64,000 nucleotides of DNA, from NCBI GenBank assembly GCA_003116995.1, contig BDSL01000145.1, positions 124,001 through 188,000 on the forward strand. The letters run 5' to 3'. The position numbers and the translations under genes were made by a program. Shown piece after piece: positions 37,523 through 49,440 of this stretch (the first letter of the stretch is position 1; the number at the start of each line of letters is the position of its first letter). The DNA is from Yamagishiella unicocca. Its lineage: Eukaryota > Chlorophyta > Chlorophyceae > Chlamydomonadales > Volvocaceae. The notes beneath the pieces are model-generated. The model had not been told where the DNA came from and made no database searches. It saw only the letters and a list, made by a program, of their open reading frames with translations.

Positions 37523-39268
37523 ATGATGCTGCAGAGCCGTGCACCTGTTAGCGCCCGCCCGGCTGCGCGCCTCTCCGCGCGCCCTGCGCGAGTCAGCTCC
37601 GTCAAGACACAAGCTATTTTTGGCTTTGGTGCCAAGACCGCTGATCCGGCCACGAGCGAGTTCTACACCTTCGCTGTCAAGGTGATTGGTCGTCTTGAGC
37701 AGATCGGCACGTACAAGCAGTCTTTCGCCAATCCATGCGGCTAACGAGGCAAATACAATTGACATAGCATAATAATTCCTGCTCCGCTACCACATTCTGC
37801 TGAAGAGCGCAGTTGGCCTAATTCTTTGCAATTTTGGGCGTTGCACAGGATATTGATGGCAAGGACTTCAAGATGTCCTCGTTGAAGGGCAAGGCTGTCC
37901 TCGTTGTCAACCTGGCCTCCCAGTGCGGCTTTACTCCCCAGTACAACGAGCTCCAGGCCACGTACGAGAAGTACAGCAAGCAGGTGCGGCCCCTTCCACC
38001 CATCCACAGAATTTTTGACACGTATTTCCTCGACGCCCTCCTCCGGGAGCACGCAAGCATGCACGCAGCATGCAGCGACTAATTCGATACTTGCTAGGTG
38101 ACTCTCCGCCCGGCGTCACATGTTTGCTTGGCTTCCCGGACGACTTTGCAGTGTATGACTCCGGGGCCCCAGCCCTTCGTCTCAAGCGTTTCCCCCAAAG
38201 TGTGCCCCGCCTCTTCCGCCCACGACGTCCCTTCCCACGCGCAGGGCTTCACCGTCCTGGGCTTCCCCTGCAACCAGTTCGGTGCCCAGGAGCCGGGCAG
38301 CAACCAGTCCATCAAGTCGTTCGCCAAGTCAAGCTACGGCGTCACCTTTCCCCTCATGAGCAAGGTGGACGTCAACGGACCCGGTGGTGAGTTTTCTGTA
38401 CAACGGCCTGCCGTATAACTGTTTGTTTCGCCTACGGCGCATTTGAAGCACTGCAAGCGCTGGCAAGCAGTTAGCAGTGCTCTAAAAGCGCATCGGCATT
38501 TACTCCATATCAATCGTTTCGTGCTTACGTCTTTTGTCGCGTTAGTCCTGTGGAGCCAGCAACATTTCATATGATGGATGTTGTACTCCACTGCATCCGT
38601 CAATCATTCACGCTATAGCCGTCGCGATGGCTGGCCCACTTCCCTTGTCTTTGCGTCCGTCGTCCGTCCCGCTCCTCGCAGCCGAGCCGCTGTTCGACTG
38701 GCTTAAGACCCAGAAGGGCGGCATTATGGGCAACGACATCAAGTGGAACTTCAGGTGAGTGAGGGTCGGAGTAGGAAGGGTAGGGGGAGTTGGTCGGTGA
38801 GTGGCAATGCATGGTTGTCGTGTGAGGTGTGTGCTTTATCGTTCGGGGTGGTACAAGCGCCAATTCTTAATCACTGCCTTCGGCATTCCGCTCCTCCTTC
38901 CCTGTCCATCGCATCCTCCGGGACCGATGAGTTGGTCTTGGCTGCGTGCAGTTGCTTGCTTACCCGTCACACTCACCCTTCGCTGCCCCCATCCTCCGCT
39001 TCGCAGCAAGTTCCTGGTGGACAAGGATGGCGTGGTTGTCGGCAGGTACCTGGGGAGGGCGGTCTGGGCGGGTTGGGAGGTTGTAGTTGCGAGGGAGGGA
39101 TGGCTGCCGGTGCCTTTCTGTCGCATGCCTGATGCTTGTGTGTGCTCTCGGCACCTCTCTCTCCTCCTCTCTCTCTTACCAGTTCCACATCCGCACCTGC
39201 CGGCCCACAGGTACGCATCCACCACTACTCCGGCCTCCCTGGAGGCTGACATCAAGAAGGCGCTGTAA
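37523..39268 (+). CDS. GPX: Chloroplast-type glutathione peroxidase (non-seleno)
   Basis: Six exons: 37523-37681, 37849-37983, 38245-38386, 38682-38754, 39007-39045, 39211-39268; 201 aa, in phase. Residues 1-30 ([20 protein letters not shown] onward) form a Ser/Ala/Arg transit peptide. The catalytic tetrad is present: peroxidatic Cys in [12 protein letters not shown] (a TGC codon, not UGA), Gln in [12 protein letters not shown], and Trp-Asn in [24 protein letters not shown] is the usual C-terminus. The enzyme reduces H2O2 and lipid hydroperoxides, normally with thioredoxin in plants and algae. At the position of the usual resolving cysteine (yeast Gpx3 EFCQLNYGVTFP) this protein has [12 protein letters not shown]. 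The start could be either of two adjacent ATGs. Confidence 0.93.
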
Positions 39269-39528
39269 GCGACGTTCGGCTCACACCAGGGGAGGAGTTG
39301 TCGGCGGGAGATGCGGTGGTGCCGTGAGCGTAGAGCTGTCGGCTCGACGCGCCCTTGCGAGTTTGAGAGAGCGTGATGAGAGATAAGAGTGACAGGAGTG
39401 TCGTGTAGCGAAAAGCTGAATCACAGCACCATTTTTTGTGAGTTGTACATACGAGAGCGATCGTCCCAGGCAACCCCTTCAGGTTCCGGGACATGTTAAG
39501 CTCTGCGAAAAGAGCGCCGTTTGCATTA

Positions 39529-39533
39529 TGTAA
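39529..39533 (+). terminator. TGTAA poly(A) signal, GPX
   Basis: TGTAA 261 bp after the GPX stop codon, a typical spacing for these algae. Confidence 0.6.
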
Positions 39534-40476
39534 CAGTAACATCATGAAAGAGCGACGACTTGGCCAATCGTGTGCAATAATACTCGGATGTGACGCATGT
39601 ATCGTTAGTGCATTTACAAGGAGTCCTCCATGCACATCCATATTCGAGTAATTTGGGTTCCCCGTCCTCACAAGGAGTGAAGGCAGGCAAGGAAGCAGAT
39701 AAACGATGTACTCGTGTTACTGAACTACCAAACAAACTGCGTAGATCTTTGCAGGTCATACGCAAGCAGTCTTTTAGGCTTGTGCCAACCGTGCCGGGCC
39801 ATTCAGGCTGTCGATCCACGCGGTAACACACCTTGAACCGTCTCAAACCTTGACCCTATGGGGTGCGCCACATGTGCATGTACCCGCCTACCTGGCCTGG
39901 CCACCCCCCTCCTGCCGCCACACTTTCTCACGACAATGACAATGACGGCGGACATGTGTTAAGTGTCTCGTCCATCACGCTGCCGTACAAAAATACCATT
40001 ACGCGACTTCGGCCTACCAAACGAACATCCGACGTAGCCGCGAAACGCTGTCCCAACAGTTGCCCGCCGGGCAGACTGTCGACTTCCTTCCTTGCATTCA
40101 CGCAATCCTCACTTTTTGACGCGTGCAGACCCTAGGAATATTCTGCCTGCCCGCCGGGTCAAGAGACGGCTGGCAGCAGCAGCAGCAGCAGCAGCAGGAA
40201 CGTCCCTCCCAGACTCAATGTGCGGCGCAATCCTAGGGCTTTATCATGAGGGGCGATCAAACCGGACATCGCCGAATATGAACTCGTCCTCCTCCCGCTG
40301 CTCACTAGCAACAGGCTCAAATCCTGATCACATCCTGATCACCTCGTAAACCCCAAACTCCTTCCTCATGCCCCTAGCCTAGCCTACTGCTCCCAAAACT
40401 CGGTCTGCGTTTCCTAAACACCGTTCCCTCACCACGGTGCGCCAAGCTACACGCCGATCCGGCTCTCGCCACCCGC
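39534..40476. other. Convergent intergenic region, no gene
   Basis: Lies between the GPX poly(A) signal and the stop codon of the minus-strand DIL-domain gene, so it mainly holds the latter's 3' UTR. A (CAG)n-type run sits at about 40172-40197. No exon-like frame is seen. Confidence 0.55.
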
Positions 40477-43400
40477 TCACTCCGCGGCAGCCGCTCCCTG
40501 CTCCGAAGCCGCCGCCGCCCCCGTGATGCCGGTATCCGTAAGGAACGCAAACACCTGCGGTGGGCAGTCCTCGCTCCGCAGCGCCGGCGGCAGCCCCTCG
40601 TGCAGCCCCTCATGCAGCCGCGGCTCGTTGATCAGCTGCAGCAGCTGCCTCGAGATGACGCCGCCCGGTGCGATGATTGGGGTGCTGTCCTCGTCCAGCA
40701 GGAAGGTCACGATGAGACCGCCGTTGTTGGCCACCGAGTGGCGCCGCTTCATCTCCTCAAGCACCTCGCCAGACACGTTGCGAGACACGGCGGCGGCGGC
40801 GGCGGCCGCGGCGGCGGCGTCAGGCGCCGGCGGCGCCGGCGGCGGGGGCGAAGCTGGCGGGGAGGCCGGCGCGGACGGAGCGTCGCCGGCTTCGTCCGCG
40901 GCGGCGGCGGCCTCAGCTGCGGCGACGGCGGCCGCCGCCGCCTCCATGACGGCTGTGGCGGCGTCCTCTGTGACGGCGACGTCGCCCGCCGCTGCCTCCA
41001 GTACGACATCAGTGGCAGCATCACCAACCATGTCCGCAACTTCACCTTCCTCACCCTCGCCCTCTGCAGCGCTCTTGGCGTCCGCGGCTGTCCCCGGGGC
41101 CTGCTCGCCCTCACCCTCGCCCTCCGCCGCCGCAGCCTCTGCGCCAGCCACGCTGCCGCCCGCCGCGGCCACAGCGGCGGCATCTGCGGCGCCGTCCAGT
41201 GCCGCAGTGCCGATGTCGGTGGACCTCGGCGGCGACGCCAGCTGCGGCGGCGTCACGGGCGAGTCGTCCCAGAAGGTGGTGGCCAGGCGGTAGAGCTGCT
41301 GCACGTTGAGGGCGGGGCACATGGAGGTGAAGTCGTCCAGCCGGAGGGCACCCTTGTTGGCCAGGACCAGGAAGTGGGAGGCCTGAGATGCGGGGCGTGG
41401 GAGGGCGGGTAAAGGGGGGTGGCGAGAAGACCCGGTTACTCGACGTGGGGGGTGGCGGCCGAGAAGACTCGGTTACAGACATAGGAAACGGAGGGCAGAA
41501 ACTAGCTGGAGGGGAGGGGACGGAGTGTTGGGCGGGGGGCGATGGTGGTTTGGTGGTGGTTTGGTGGTTGTGTGACGGACGAGTGCACCTAGCGGACGAG
41601 AGCGGCGAGTCACAGACGACGCGCAGGGGAACAGCAGCACCTGTGCTGCTCCTCGCCGCCCTCCCCGGCCCTGCTCCCCCCGCACCCGGCACTGGATCGC
41701 TCCCCCCCTCCCCCAGCCTTCACGGGATAGCCACGATCGCAACATCGCCGCTCAACTGAATCCCCCAGACAACGCAACTCCGTCCCACCTCCAAACCCAA
41801 CACCCCCCCACGGGTCCTCCCCCCCACCTGGCGAATATGTCTGAGGTCCTCCGCCAGCAGCGCCAGGTCCTCCCCCTCGGTGCCCCCCCCCGGTGTGGGC
41901 GCAGCCAGCCACTGGTCCAGCAGCCCCAGCCCCGCCGCCAGGTAGCGCGCGTTGGAGGTGCAGCAGCACTCGGGGCGCAGCAGCAGCTGGTTGAACAGCT
42001 GCACGTCAGCGAAGGCCAGGGTCTGGGGCGCAGGGGGCAGGCAGGTGGGGGTAGGCAAGGGTGAAGGGGGCAGGCAGAGATGGGGGTAGGCGTGTGGGGG
42101 TGAGGGCCGGGGGGGTGCTGTACATGGCGGGGAGGAGGTCGGCAGCGGATACGAGAGGTTGTCGCACTGGTGATGATTTGGGTCGTAGGCTGGAGCAGTA
42201 GGTGGTCTGGGACTGCAAGCAACCGCGTCAGGGCGAGGAGGGCGCCGCGTTGGGTCCGAACCTCGATAGGACCAGGGCAGCAAAGAGGACCCAGAGGACC
42301 CGGAGCACGAACGATCCATTCGCGGGTCAAGCCTGGTAGGCATGTCCGCGTGCCCCAACCCCGGCCAACACCCTAGTGGCACAGCGAGTCCGTGGGGGTT
42401 CCGAGTGCCCCGCCACCTCCCCCCCCCAACCCCCAACCCCGGAGCAGACCTCTCGCCCCCTGCGGCACCCCCCACCCCACCCCACACCTGCTTGAACAGG
42501 CAACGGATGATGATGCGAGGCACGTGCGCCCCCCGCATCAGCGCCAGGTGCTGCGATAGCACCGCTATGAGGTCCAGCCACGACTGCAGGGAGGGCGCGC
42601 CGGCCGCACCGCAGGCGTCCGAGCTGCCTGTGGCCCGTACGGCAGGCAGGGAAGTGTGGTGCGGCGTAGCGTACGACGGCGCAGCGTTGGTCACCATTGG
42701 GTTCCAGGAGAGGGTGACGTGACACGTCAGCAGTCTGGGTGGTGCGGCCGGACTCACATGCCGTACACTCGGGGGACAACACCCCACACACAGCACAAGA
42801 TCTTGACCTGATGACGTACATGCTGGCTCGGTTGGGGCAAATATTAAGATCGGCCACTAACATTCACCTCAATTCTTGACCCTACGTAACCCCACAGCGT
42901 CTACCCTCCCTCAACACCCGACACGCCCACGCGAGCTCGCCAAAGCCCTACGAGACAGCACCTAAAGACATTCCCCCCAGCCCGCCCTCCCATGCGCTCC
43001 CCTTCCCCCCTCCCATGTGACCCCCTTTCACCCTTCCCTCCTCCCACGCGACCCCCCCACCCCAGCCCCACCTGGCTCGACCGAGGCCGCCTCCTCGGCC
43101 CCCCGCGGCGACGGGCTCTGCCCCTCCGCCTCCTCCTGCTGCTGCTGCGGGCTGCGTGGCGACATGAGCGGCTGCTGCTGCACGCAGCCGGGCAGCACCG
43201 CGCTGACGTGGCGCTTGAGCGAGTCGCGCATCTGGTTGTACGTCTTCTGCAGCAGCAGGTCCAGCTGCTGGCGGAAGGACTGGCTGGGGGGCGGCGGCGG
43301 GGCGGCGGGGGGGCCGGACCGGGGCGCCGAGGGCGGCGGCGGCGGTGACTCCGCCGTCGAGCTGGGGGGGTGCGGCTGCGGGGCTCCCGTAGGGTGGGCG

Positions 43401-46113
43401 TCCTGAGGGGTGTGGCGTCGTGGAAGGGGGCCGTGGGAAGGGGGCCGTGGAGAGTTGCGAGTTTGCTAGTGGTGTTACGAGTTGGGAACGAATGCACATG
43501 CATGCACCTGGATGGAGCGGAAGCAAGTCACGAGGGGTGTGGGTCAGGGTGTGGGTCAGGTTGTGGGTCGGTGCGGGCTGACACGGCGCCGCATTACGCC
43601 CCCCCCGTGCCGGGTTACTCCCGTCCGACCCAGTACCCCGGCCCCCCCTCCCCCACCAGGGCTCCCCCTCTCCCCCCAAGGCATGCGCCTCCGGCAGCCC
43701 CCAGCCTCGCACCGCCACCTCCAACGTGCTTCCGCCCGAGCCTAAGGCGACGCGACCATGCACTACGCTTTCCATTAGACTGTCCTTCCCACACTCCCAC
43801 CACGTCCCCGTCCATCTTTCCATGCCCAACTCCACCACGTATTTCCTCCCTCTGTCCACGACGCGCCTGACCCGCCCCCAACCTGAGCCCCACCCCGCCT
43901 CAAAAGGTCGACATACGACCTCACACTTTAGTTCCCCTAACCAAGTTCTCGAGCATGCACCTCGAAACGTCTGTCCTAAACGGTTTTCCTTTCGTACACG
44001 GGTTTTCCTCGCAACCCCACCTCAACAAGCGGCTCAGCCGCTGCCCCCTCCTCCACGCCGCCATGCTGCTGCAGTGCGCCCGCGTCAGCCTCCTTGCCGC
44101 CGCCGCTGCCGCCGCCGCTGCTCCCCGCCGCCGCCGCTGCCGCCGCCGGCCCTGCGCTGCTGCCCCTCCGCCTCATGAGCAGGTTCTTCCCCAGCAGCTG
44201 CATCCCGCTAAACGTGGTGCCCATGCGCTTCTGCAGTTCGTGGACCTTGGCGGCAGCGGCGCTGGCGGCGCGAGCCATGGACGCGCGCGCATCGCCCGCC
44301 ACCGCCGCCAGGGGAGTGGTGGCGTGCGCCGCTGCGGGCTGCTCGGCTGCTCGGGGGGAGGCCGCCAGGGGCACGTGGGGGTCCACCAGCGCCAGCAGCA
44401 CGGCGGTGACAGCGAGCCTGGCGGACAGGGGGGTTTTATAAGAGAATCCGCGAATGCTCGGCCGACAAACCGAGGGCGGTGAAGGTCAGGGGGGAGGGCA
44501 GGCGGGGGAGGACAGTTGGGGGTTGGCGGGACGAGCCACACAACTACCGCCCCGACCAGTGCCGCCACGAGCCACCCAACTACCGCCCCGACCCCGCTTT
44601 CCCCACAGCTCCTAGTCCTCTGACACACGTAGGGGACCGGCCCGGGAGGTGTCCGCGTCAGGCGCACGGCCCCGTCCCAGTATGGCCCCGTTCCAGTGAG
44701 GCCCCTCCAGTGCAGCCACAACCGCCTCCTATACCCTAATACGTGTCCCCTTTGCCGTTTCACGGCCTCTCCACGGCCTCCTCCTGCACTCACCAGTACG
44801 CCACCTCGTGGGTAGCCGCCGCAGCCGCCAGCTCGGACAGCCCGTCTTGCTCCGCGGTGCCGCCCCCACCGCTGCCCGCGCCGCCGCCGCTGGACCCCGC
44901 CCCCGCCGCCGCCCGCGCCGCCGCCGCCGTCCTGGCCACGATGGCGTCCTCGTCGGTGGCCTCCACCAGCAGCGCGCTGATGTGGTCCAGTACGGCAGCC
45001 GACTGGGCGTCGCCGCCGAACAAGCTCCACCGCAGGCAGCACCTGGGGGGGTGGTGGTGCGGGGCGGGGGGAGGGAGGGACGCCGTTGGAGGCTGTGTGG
45101 GACTGTGTGGGACTGTGTGGAGCTGTGTGGCCACGACAGCATTTGCCGGCGCCGCGACTTGTGAACGGGATGTTGTGGCATGCGATGGGACGTGACACGT
45201 CAGCGCGGACGCGGGGGGGGGAGGTTAGGATGGAGGCCCGCCGCGCGGGACGCCGGGCTGGGTCAGGGGTAGCGGGGGTGGCTGCAGGAGCGGTTTGCGG
45301 GCTGCCGGGAGTCATCTCGTCGCGAGAGCTGAGAGTCACCTTACGATAGTCGGTGGGAGTGAGAGGAGGAGCGATGCGGGAGGGGGGAGGGGTAGCTGCT
45401 GCCTGGCTGCGCTCGTGAGGATGCCTGGCTGCAACCGCGGCCTAACCGAAAGTGTCTGTGCCCACCGGCTTTGCGGATCCTTTAATTACGATAGTAGAGA
45501 TGGATTAGTCCAGGGCGCTCACCTGTACACGATGAGCGCAGCCGTGGGACGGCCGTAGTCGTACCCCAGCTCAGGCCCGGTAGCCAGCACGTCCAGCACC
45601 TTCTGCTGCTCTAGCAGCCGGCCTGCCGCCACGAGTCGGGCGTGCTGCCGCATAAGATTCTGAATTCAACATAAGGATATGAGCAAGGTACACAGCAGAA
45701 GGTTCGCAGTGTAAGCGACGCGGAAAAAGGGCGGTTGTTTTTCTCGACCGCGTCCCTGTTGGCGGGGACTTTTCGCAGCCATTCCAATTTTGATGCACCT
45801 GAAGTTGAGCTTCAGTGTCTTCAATGTGCTTCTGATTCTCTTGCAAGACGGCGACGGCTTGGGCAAGATTGCTCACGCCAAGGTCGGCATCGACTTGCGC
45901 CTTCGGCGGATCACGCAGGTGAAACCTGGGGCCAATTGATGACCCATGTGAAAGCGAGGATGTTGGTATCGGAGAGGTGGGCCAGGAGGTTGGCGGGACC
46001 GGGCTCAGAACCTGAGCAATGGGCACTACGCTTGGCGCCGGAACCGGGATCGGGACTGGAATGGTTAGCAGCTCCTCGTTCTCATCTAATGTAAAGTTGC
46101 CTGCGGAAGCCAT
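40477..46113 (-). CDS. Dilute (DIL) domain protein, myosin XI tail-like, no motor
   Basis: Eight exons in transcript order: 46113-45799, 45659-45523, 45042-44794, 44417-44021, 43375-43072, 42627-42488, 42022-41828, 41382-40477; 880 aa, in phase. Exon 1 has an acidic/Pro-rich N-terminus, then a coiled coil (LAQAVAVLQENQKHIEDTEA). Exons 2-8 follow a class V/XI myosin tail: LLEQQKVLDVLATGPELGYD, RPTAALIVYRCCLRWSLF, SFRQQLDLLLQKTYNQMRDS, WLDLIAVLSQHLALM, FADVQLFNQLLLRPECC, EDLRHIRQASHFLVL, and MCPALNVQQLYRLATTFWDD. In myosins this domain binds cargo. No motor or IQ motif lies upstream: the ATG is 357 bp from the divergent DUF3067 gene. Low-complexity inserts are common, and exon 8 ends with about 200 Ala-rich residues including FLLDEDSTPIIAP. 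A cargo adaptor is the likeliest role (inference). Confidence 0.82.
43938..44018 (+). repeat. Dispersed element, copy 5 (intronic)
   Basis: Contains GTTCTCGAGCATGCACCTCG, CTGTCCTAAACGG, TTTCGTACACGGGTTTTCCT. It is the most complete copy, sharing its left half with copies 2 and 4 and its right half with copies 1 and 3. It begins just inside intron 4 of the DIL-domain gene. Confidence 0.75.
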
Positions 46114-46470
46114 TGCCCCCGCGGGCTGCGAAACGCCTTGGGTAGTTGGCGGACGGGATGGCCGTGTGCAGGAACTGTAGATTTATGCTTTAATATATGA
46201 AGGTACCTTTTATTAACAAGGTAGTGGAAGTGCGCAGCTGTATGTTGCGATGCCCGTCCATGGCATGCATGTTGTGCAAACCCTGAGGTACCGCGTAGAG
46301 TACAGTCGTCCGTAACTTCGCACCAAACAACGACAAATTCGATCCTTTTCAATATACTTTGACGGGCCTTAACGTACGCTGCTCATTGCCGAAATCGGCC
46401 ATACAAGTGCATGCATTAGCTTTGTCCTCGCCCCTGAACGATAGACAAGCTACCCACTCGTTCCTCAAAG
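46114..46470. promoter_or_regulatory. Divergent DIL/DUF3067 upstream region
   Basis: Only 357 bp separate the two start codons, so both promoters and 5' UTRs must be compact or shared. The middle is AT-richer than the flanking exons. No motif is assigned. Confidence 0.5.
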
Positions 46471-49440
46471 ATGGCTGCTAAGCTGCCCCTCGAGAGATGC
46501 AATACGCATGGGATAAACTCGCTGCGGCGAGCAGGGCCGGCCGCTCGTGTGGGCCACTCGCGTCGGTCGTCGGTCGTGGTCAGCGCGGGCCTAGGGGACT
46601 TCTTCAGTGGATTTTTGGATGGTAGCTGGGCTCCCAAGAGCACTCGCATCTGGAGGACTCAGTCGTTCGAGTTCACCGATGATTCAGGTGAGAGGGCTGC
46701 CCTGTAGGATGCGGGAATCATCTTCCTTCCAAAGATAAAGTCAAACTATCGATTCAGCGCACGGACAACACCAGGCGGTGATGGCAACGTGGCCAAAGCC
46801 TCACGTCACGACGTGTGTGGCGGTGGTTTCGTGACTGCGCGTAGCGCCAAAAGTCCTCCCATGGTTCCTCCCCCTCCACTACAACGTGCCCTTGCGTGAG
46901 GGGGCGACTGTACAAGTCCTTACGTATGTGGACGCGCAGCCACGAGCCCTGTGTCGCCGGGAACTCACCGAAGCAACTCTTTGACCTCCACTCCTGGCAC
47001 GGCGGACGCAGTGCAGCGCGCGCCCGTCACGCGCATGGCCGGATGGAATATATCTTGCAGCCGCCTGGCGGCGCGTGCAGCGCTCAGAACAGGAACCCAC
47101 CTGCTCTCTGCACGCCCCACGTCGCGAGTACGGCAGCCAGACATCGGTTCCCAGCGGCTTTGGCCTCGGTGAAGGGCAAAACGCTGCGCGCACGCGCCGG
47201 CTGCCAGCAGCTGTGCTGCGCTGTCCACTGGTGTTGGTTGGGGCGCATGCCGCAGCCTTTGGGGACATGGTGCCGCTGACGCCCGGTTGCATTGCACCAC
47301 ATGCGGCTGCAGGTGACTCAAGCACCGACGGCACCAGCGGCGACGAGGCCACCGACCGCGCTATCGACGATCTGCAGGTGCGCAGCAGCGAGCTAGGGTA
47401 CCTGCGGGGTCGAAGCGGGCGCTGGATAGGAAACCCGTTGGTCGGCACCAGAAAAAGCAAATTGGAAAGGAGAGAAAAGGGATGTCGACTGGAGAAAGGG
47501 CTGGAGAAAGGACTGGAAGCGAAGCGGAGAGGGGTTGTTTGCATAAGGGGTCTCAAGTTCGACGAGCGACTCCGCGGGCAGATTTGCGGGTTCCTCCTCG
47601 TCCGGAGGCGTTGCCTTCTCAGGCGGCCAACTGCCGCGGTCGCACTCCCCTACCCTCCCCCGGCCCTACACCCCGCCCCTCCTCCGGCCCCCATCTCGCT
47701 GCGTGCGGCTTTCACCCCACCCACCCCCTCGCGCTTCCAGAAACGTGTGGTATTAAGCGTCTCCTGATCGGTTTCACTTTTCACTGCCGACCCACGGGTC
47801 TGCCCTTACACCCCCTCGCGCGTTTCACACTCATTCCGTCCAGGCTCGCGTCAATAGCGTCCCCGCCGCCGCGCGCCCCGCCCTGGGGGGCGCCGACAGC
47901 GCCGACGCCAACACGGCTGACAGCAGCGGCTTCGACGGCGCCTCCCCCGGCGTCCGTTCCTTCAGCGAGGTGGACGACGGAGACCTGGCGGCGGCGCTGA
48001 ACCTCCGCATTGGCCAGATCGCGTCCACTACGGCACCGTACGACAGCGAGGTCACGGAGGTGGAAATGCGGCAGCCGCTGTCTGGTGCGGGTGGGGGTGG
48101 GGGTGCGGGTGGGGGTGCGGGACTGCAGTAGCGTGGTGAGGTGTTGGTCGTGGGTGTGCGTGCAAGCGCTGGCCTACGTGAAAGCCCCCCGTATGCTGGA
48201 ACAGGGGGGCGGACGGTTGGGGGGGGGGGCAGAGAGAGCCGAGGCTGAGGGTTTTGCAGCAGGGGCGGGGCAGGGGGTCACGCGGCGCAGCCCCGGCAGC
48301 GGAGGTCGCAGGAGGGGAGGTGGACGGGCGGGGCATGCCGGAGGGAAACTGCAGTGAGGCCTCCTGAATGTAGCTTCGCCGGGCCGAGTTCGGTGTACTC
48401 GGGTGGGGCCCCTCCCCTGGGCCGGCTGGTTGCCCGGCGCCCACTCGCCCCTTGCGCTGCCCCAACGGCGGCTCCTCCTACAGCTGCCGAGCTGCGCGAG
48501 CTCATATTCTCCAAGTACGGCAAGACGTTCGATGTTTCATTTGTACGACGGGACATCCCCGGCAAGACGTTCGTGAGTCTCAACATCATGTGGAACCACC
48601 TGGAGCAGCGCTCCTTCAAGCTGTCAGAGAAGCAGGTGGGGGTGGGGGGAGGCACACAGCTTCAGCCGCAACAGCTCACCCGCCTCCACAACCCCCCGCC
48701 TGCCTTCCCTGTCCTCCCCCTCTCAGCTATTATACCTATGTCGTGTAACCGGTCTTTATGCCAACCCCTTGCTGGATCAATAGTCACTCCCTGCTGACAG
48801 ATTGCTGTCCTACCCGGTGTCGTACGCACTGATATCGTACCGTGCAGTACATGGAGAAGCTGGACGGTGTGGCATACCTGGTTGACGCACTGGGCCAGAC
48901 GGACAAGGTCCGCTCCTTCCTACGTGAGCCGGCTCGCAGCCAGAAGGGCTTGCCGGCGCGGCCGGTGGTGGGCACAGCGGTGAGCGAGGGGTGGAGTGGG
49001 GTGAGGGGAAGACCCGTGGGTCGGCTTGAGGGACACTTAAAACCGATGAAAACTTTTGGGGACGCTCGTTTGTAGTTACTGCATGCTGGAGGACTTGGGT
49101 TAGGTATGGGGTTACGAGCGGTGCGGTGAGGGTAGAGACAGAATGGGCAAAAGAGACGAGGTTCATGATTAGCTGTGGTGGGGGCAGTGTGGGAAGTAGG
49201 GTAGTTTGCGCTCTGGGTTCGGTGGGTAAGGGGGTCGGGGGCTTGTCCGGTGATGTGTACGGCAGCGTAGGGAGGAGCGTGGCACCCTTGGGAGCTGTGC
49301 CCTCAAGGTCTTGTCCAGGTGACGTGCGATAACAGCATACCCCCTGCTCCTGCACCACGCCAAATGCCGTACAGATAAGCATCCGTTTCGATCTGGAGCC
49401 TGAAGTCATCGCGGAGTGGTTTGGCAACGGCTACCAGTAA
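46471..49440 (+). CDS. Chloroplast DUF3067 family protein
   Basis: Six exons: 46471-46687, 47313-47377, 47844-48084, 48484-48635, 48848-48979, 49375-49440; 290 aa, in phase. Residues 1-40 are basic and Ser/Ala-rich, ending near SSVVVSAG, a chloroplast transit peptide. Residues 41-165 are variable, Asp/Ser/Gly-rich. The conserved DUF3067 core is in exons 4-6: ELIFSKYGKTFDVSFVRR, GKTFVSLNIMWNHLEQRSF, EKLDGVAYLVDALGQTDKV, then ISIRFDLEPEVIAEWFG at the C-terminus. This family is shared by cyanobacteria and photosynthetic eukaryotes, which fits a plastid role. Its biochemical function is not established. It is divergent from the DIL-domain gene. Confidence 0.87.

Noticed and set aside
37900..37935. 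Selenocysteine codon in the GPX active site
   Set aside because: The catalytic position is TGC (Cys); no in-frame TGA is present, so no SECIS element is needed.
43976..44020. Continuation of DIL exon 4 to a stop at 43976
   Set aside because: The added residues are the translation of the dispersed element. A donor at GAG|GTGGGG and the next exon continue the myosin-tail homology in phase.
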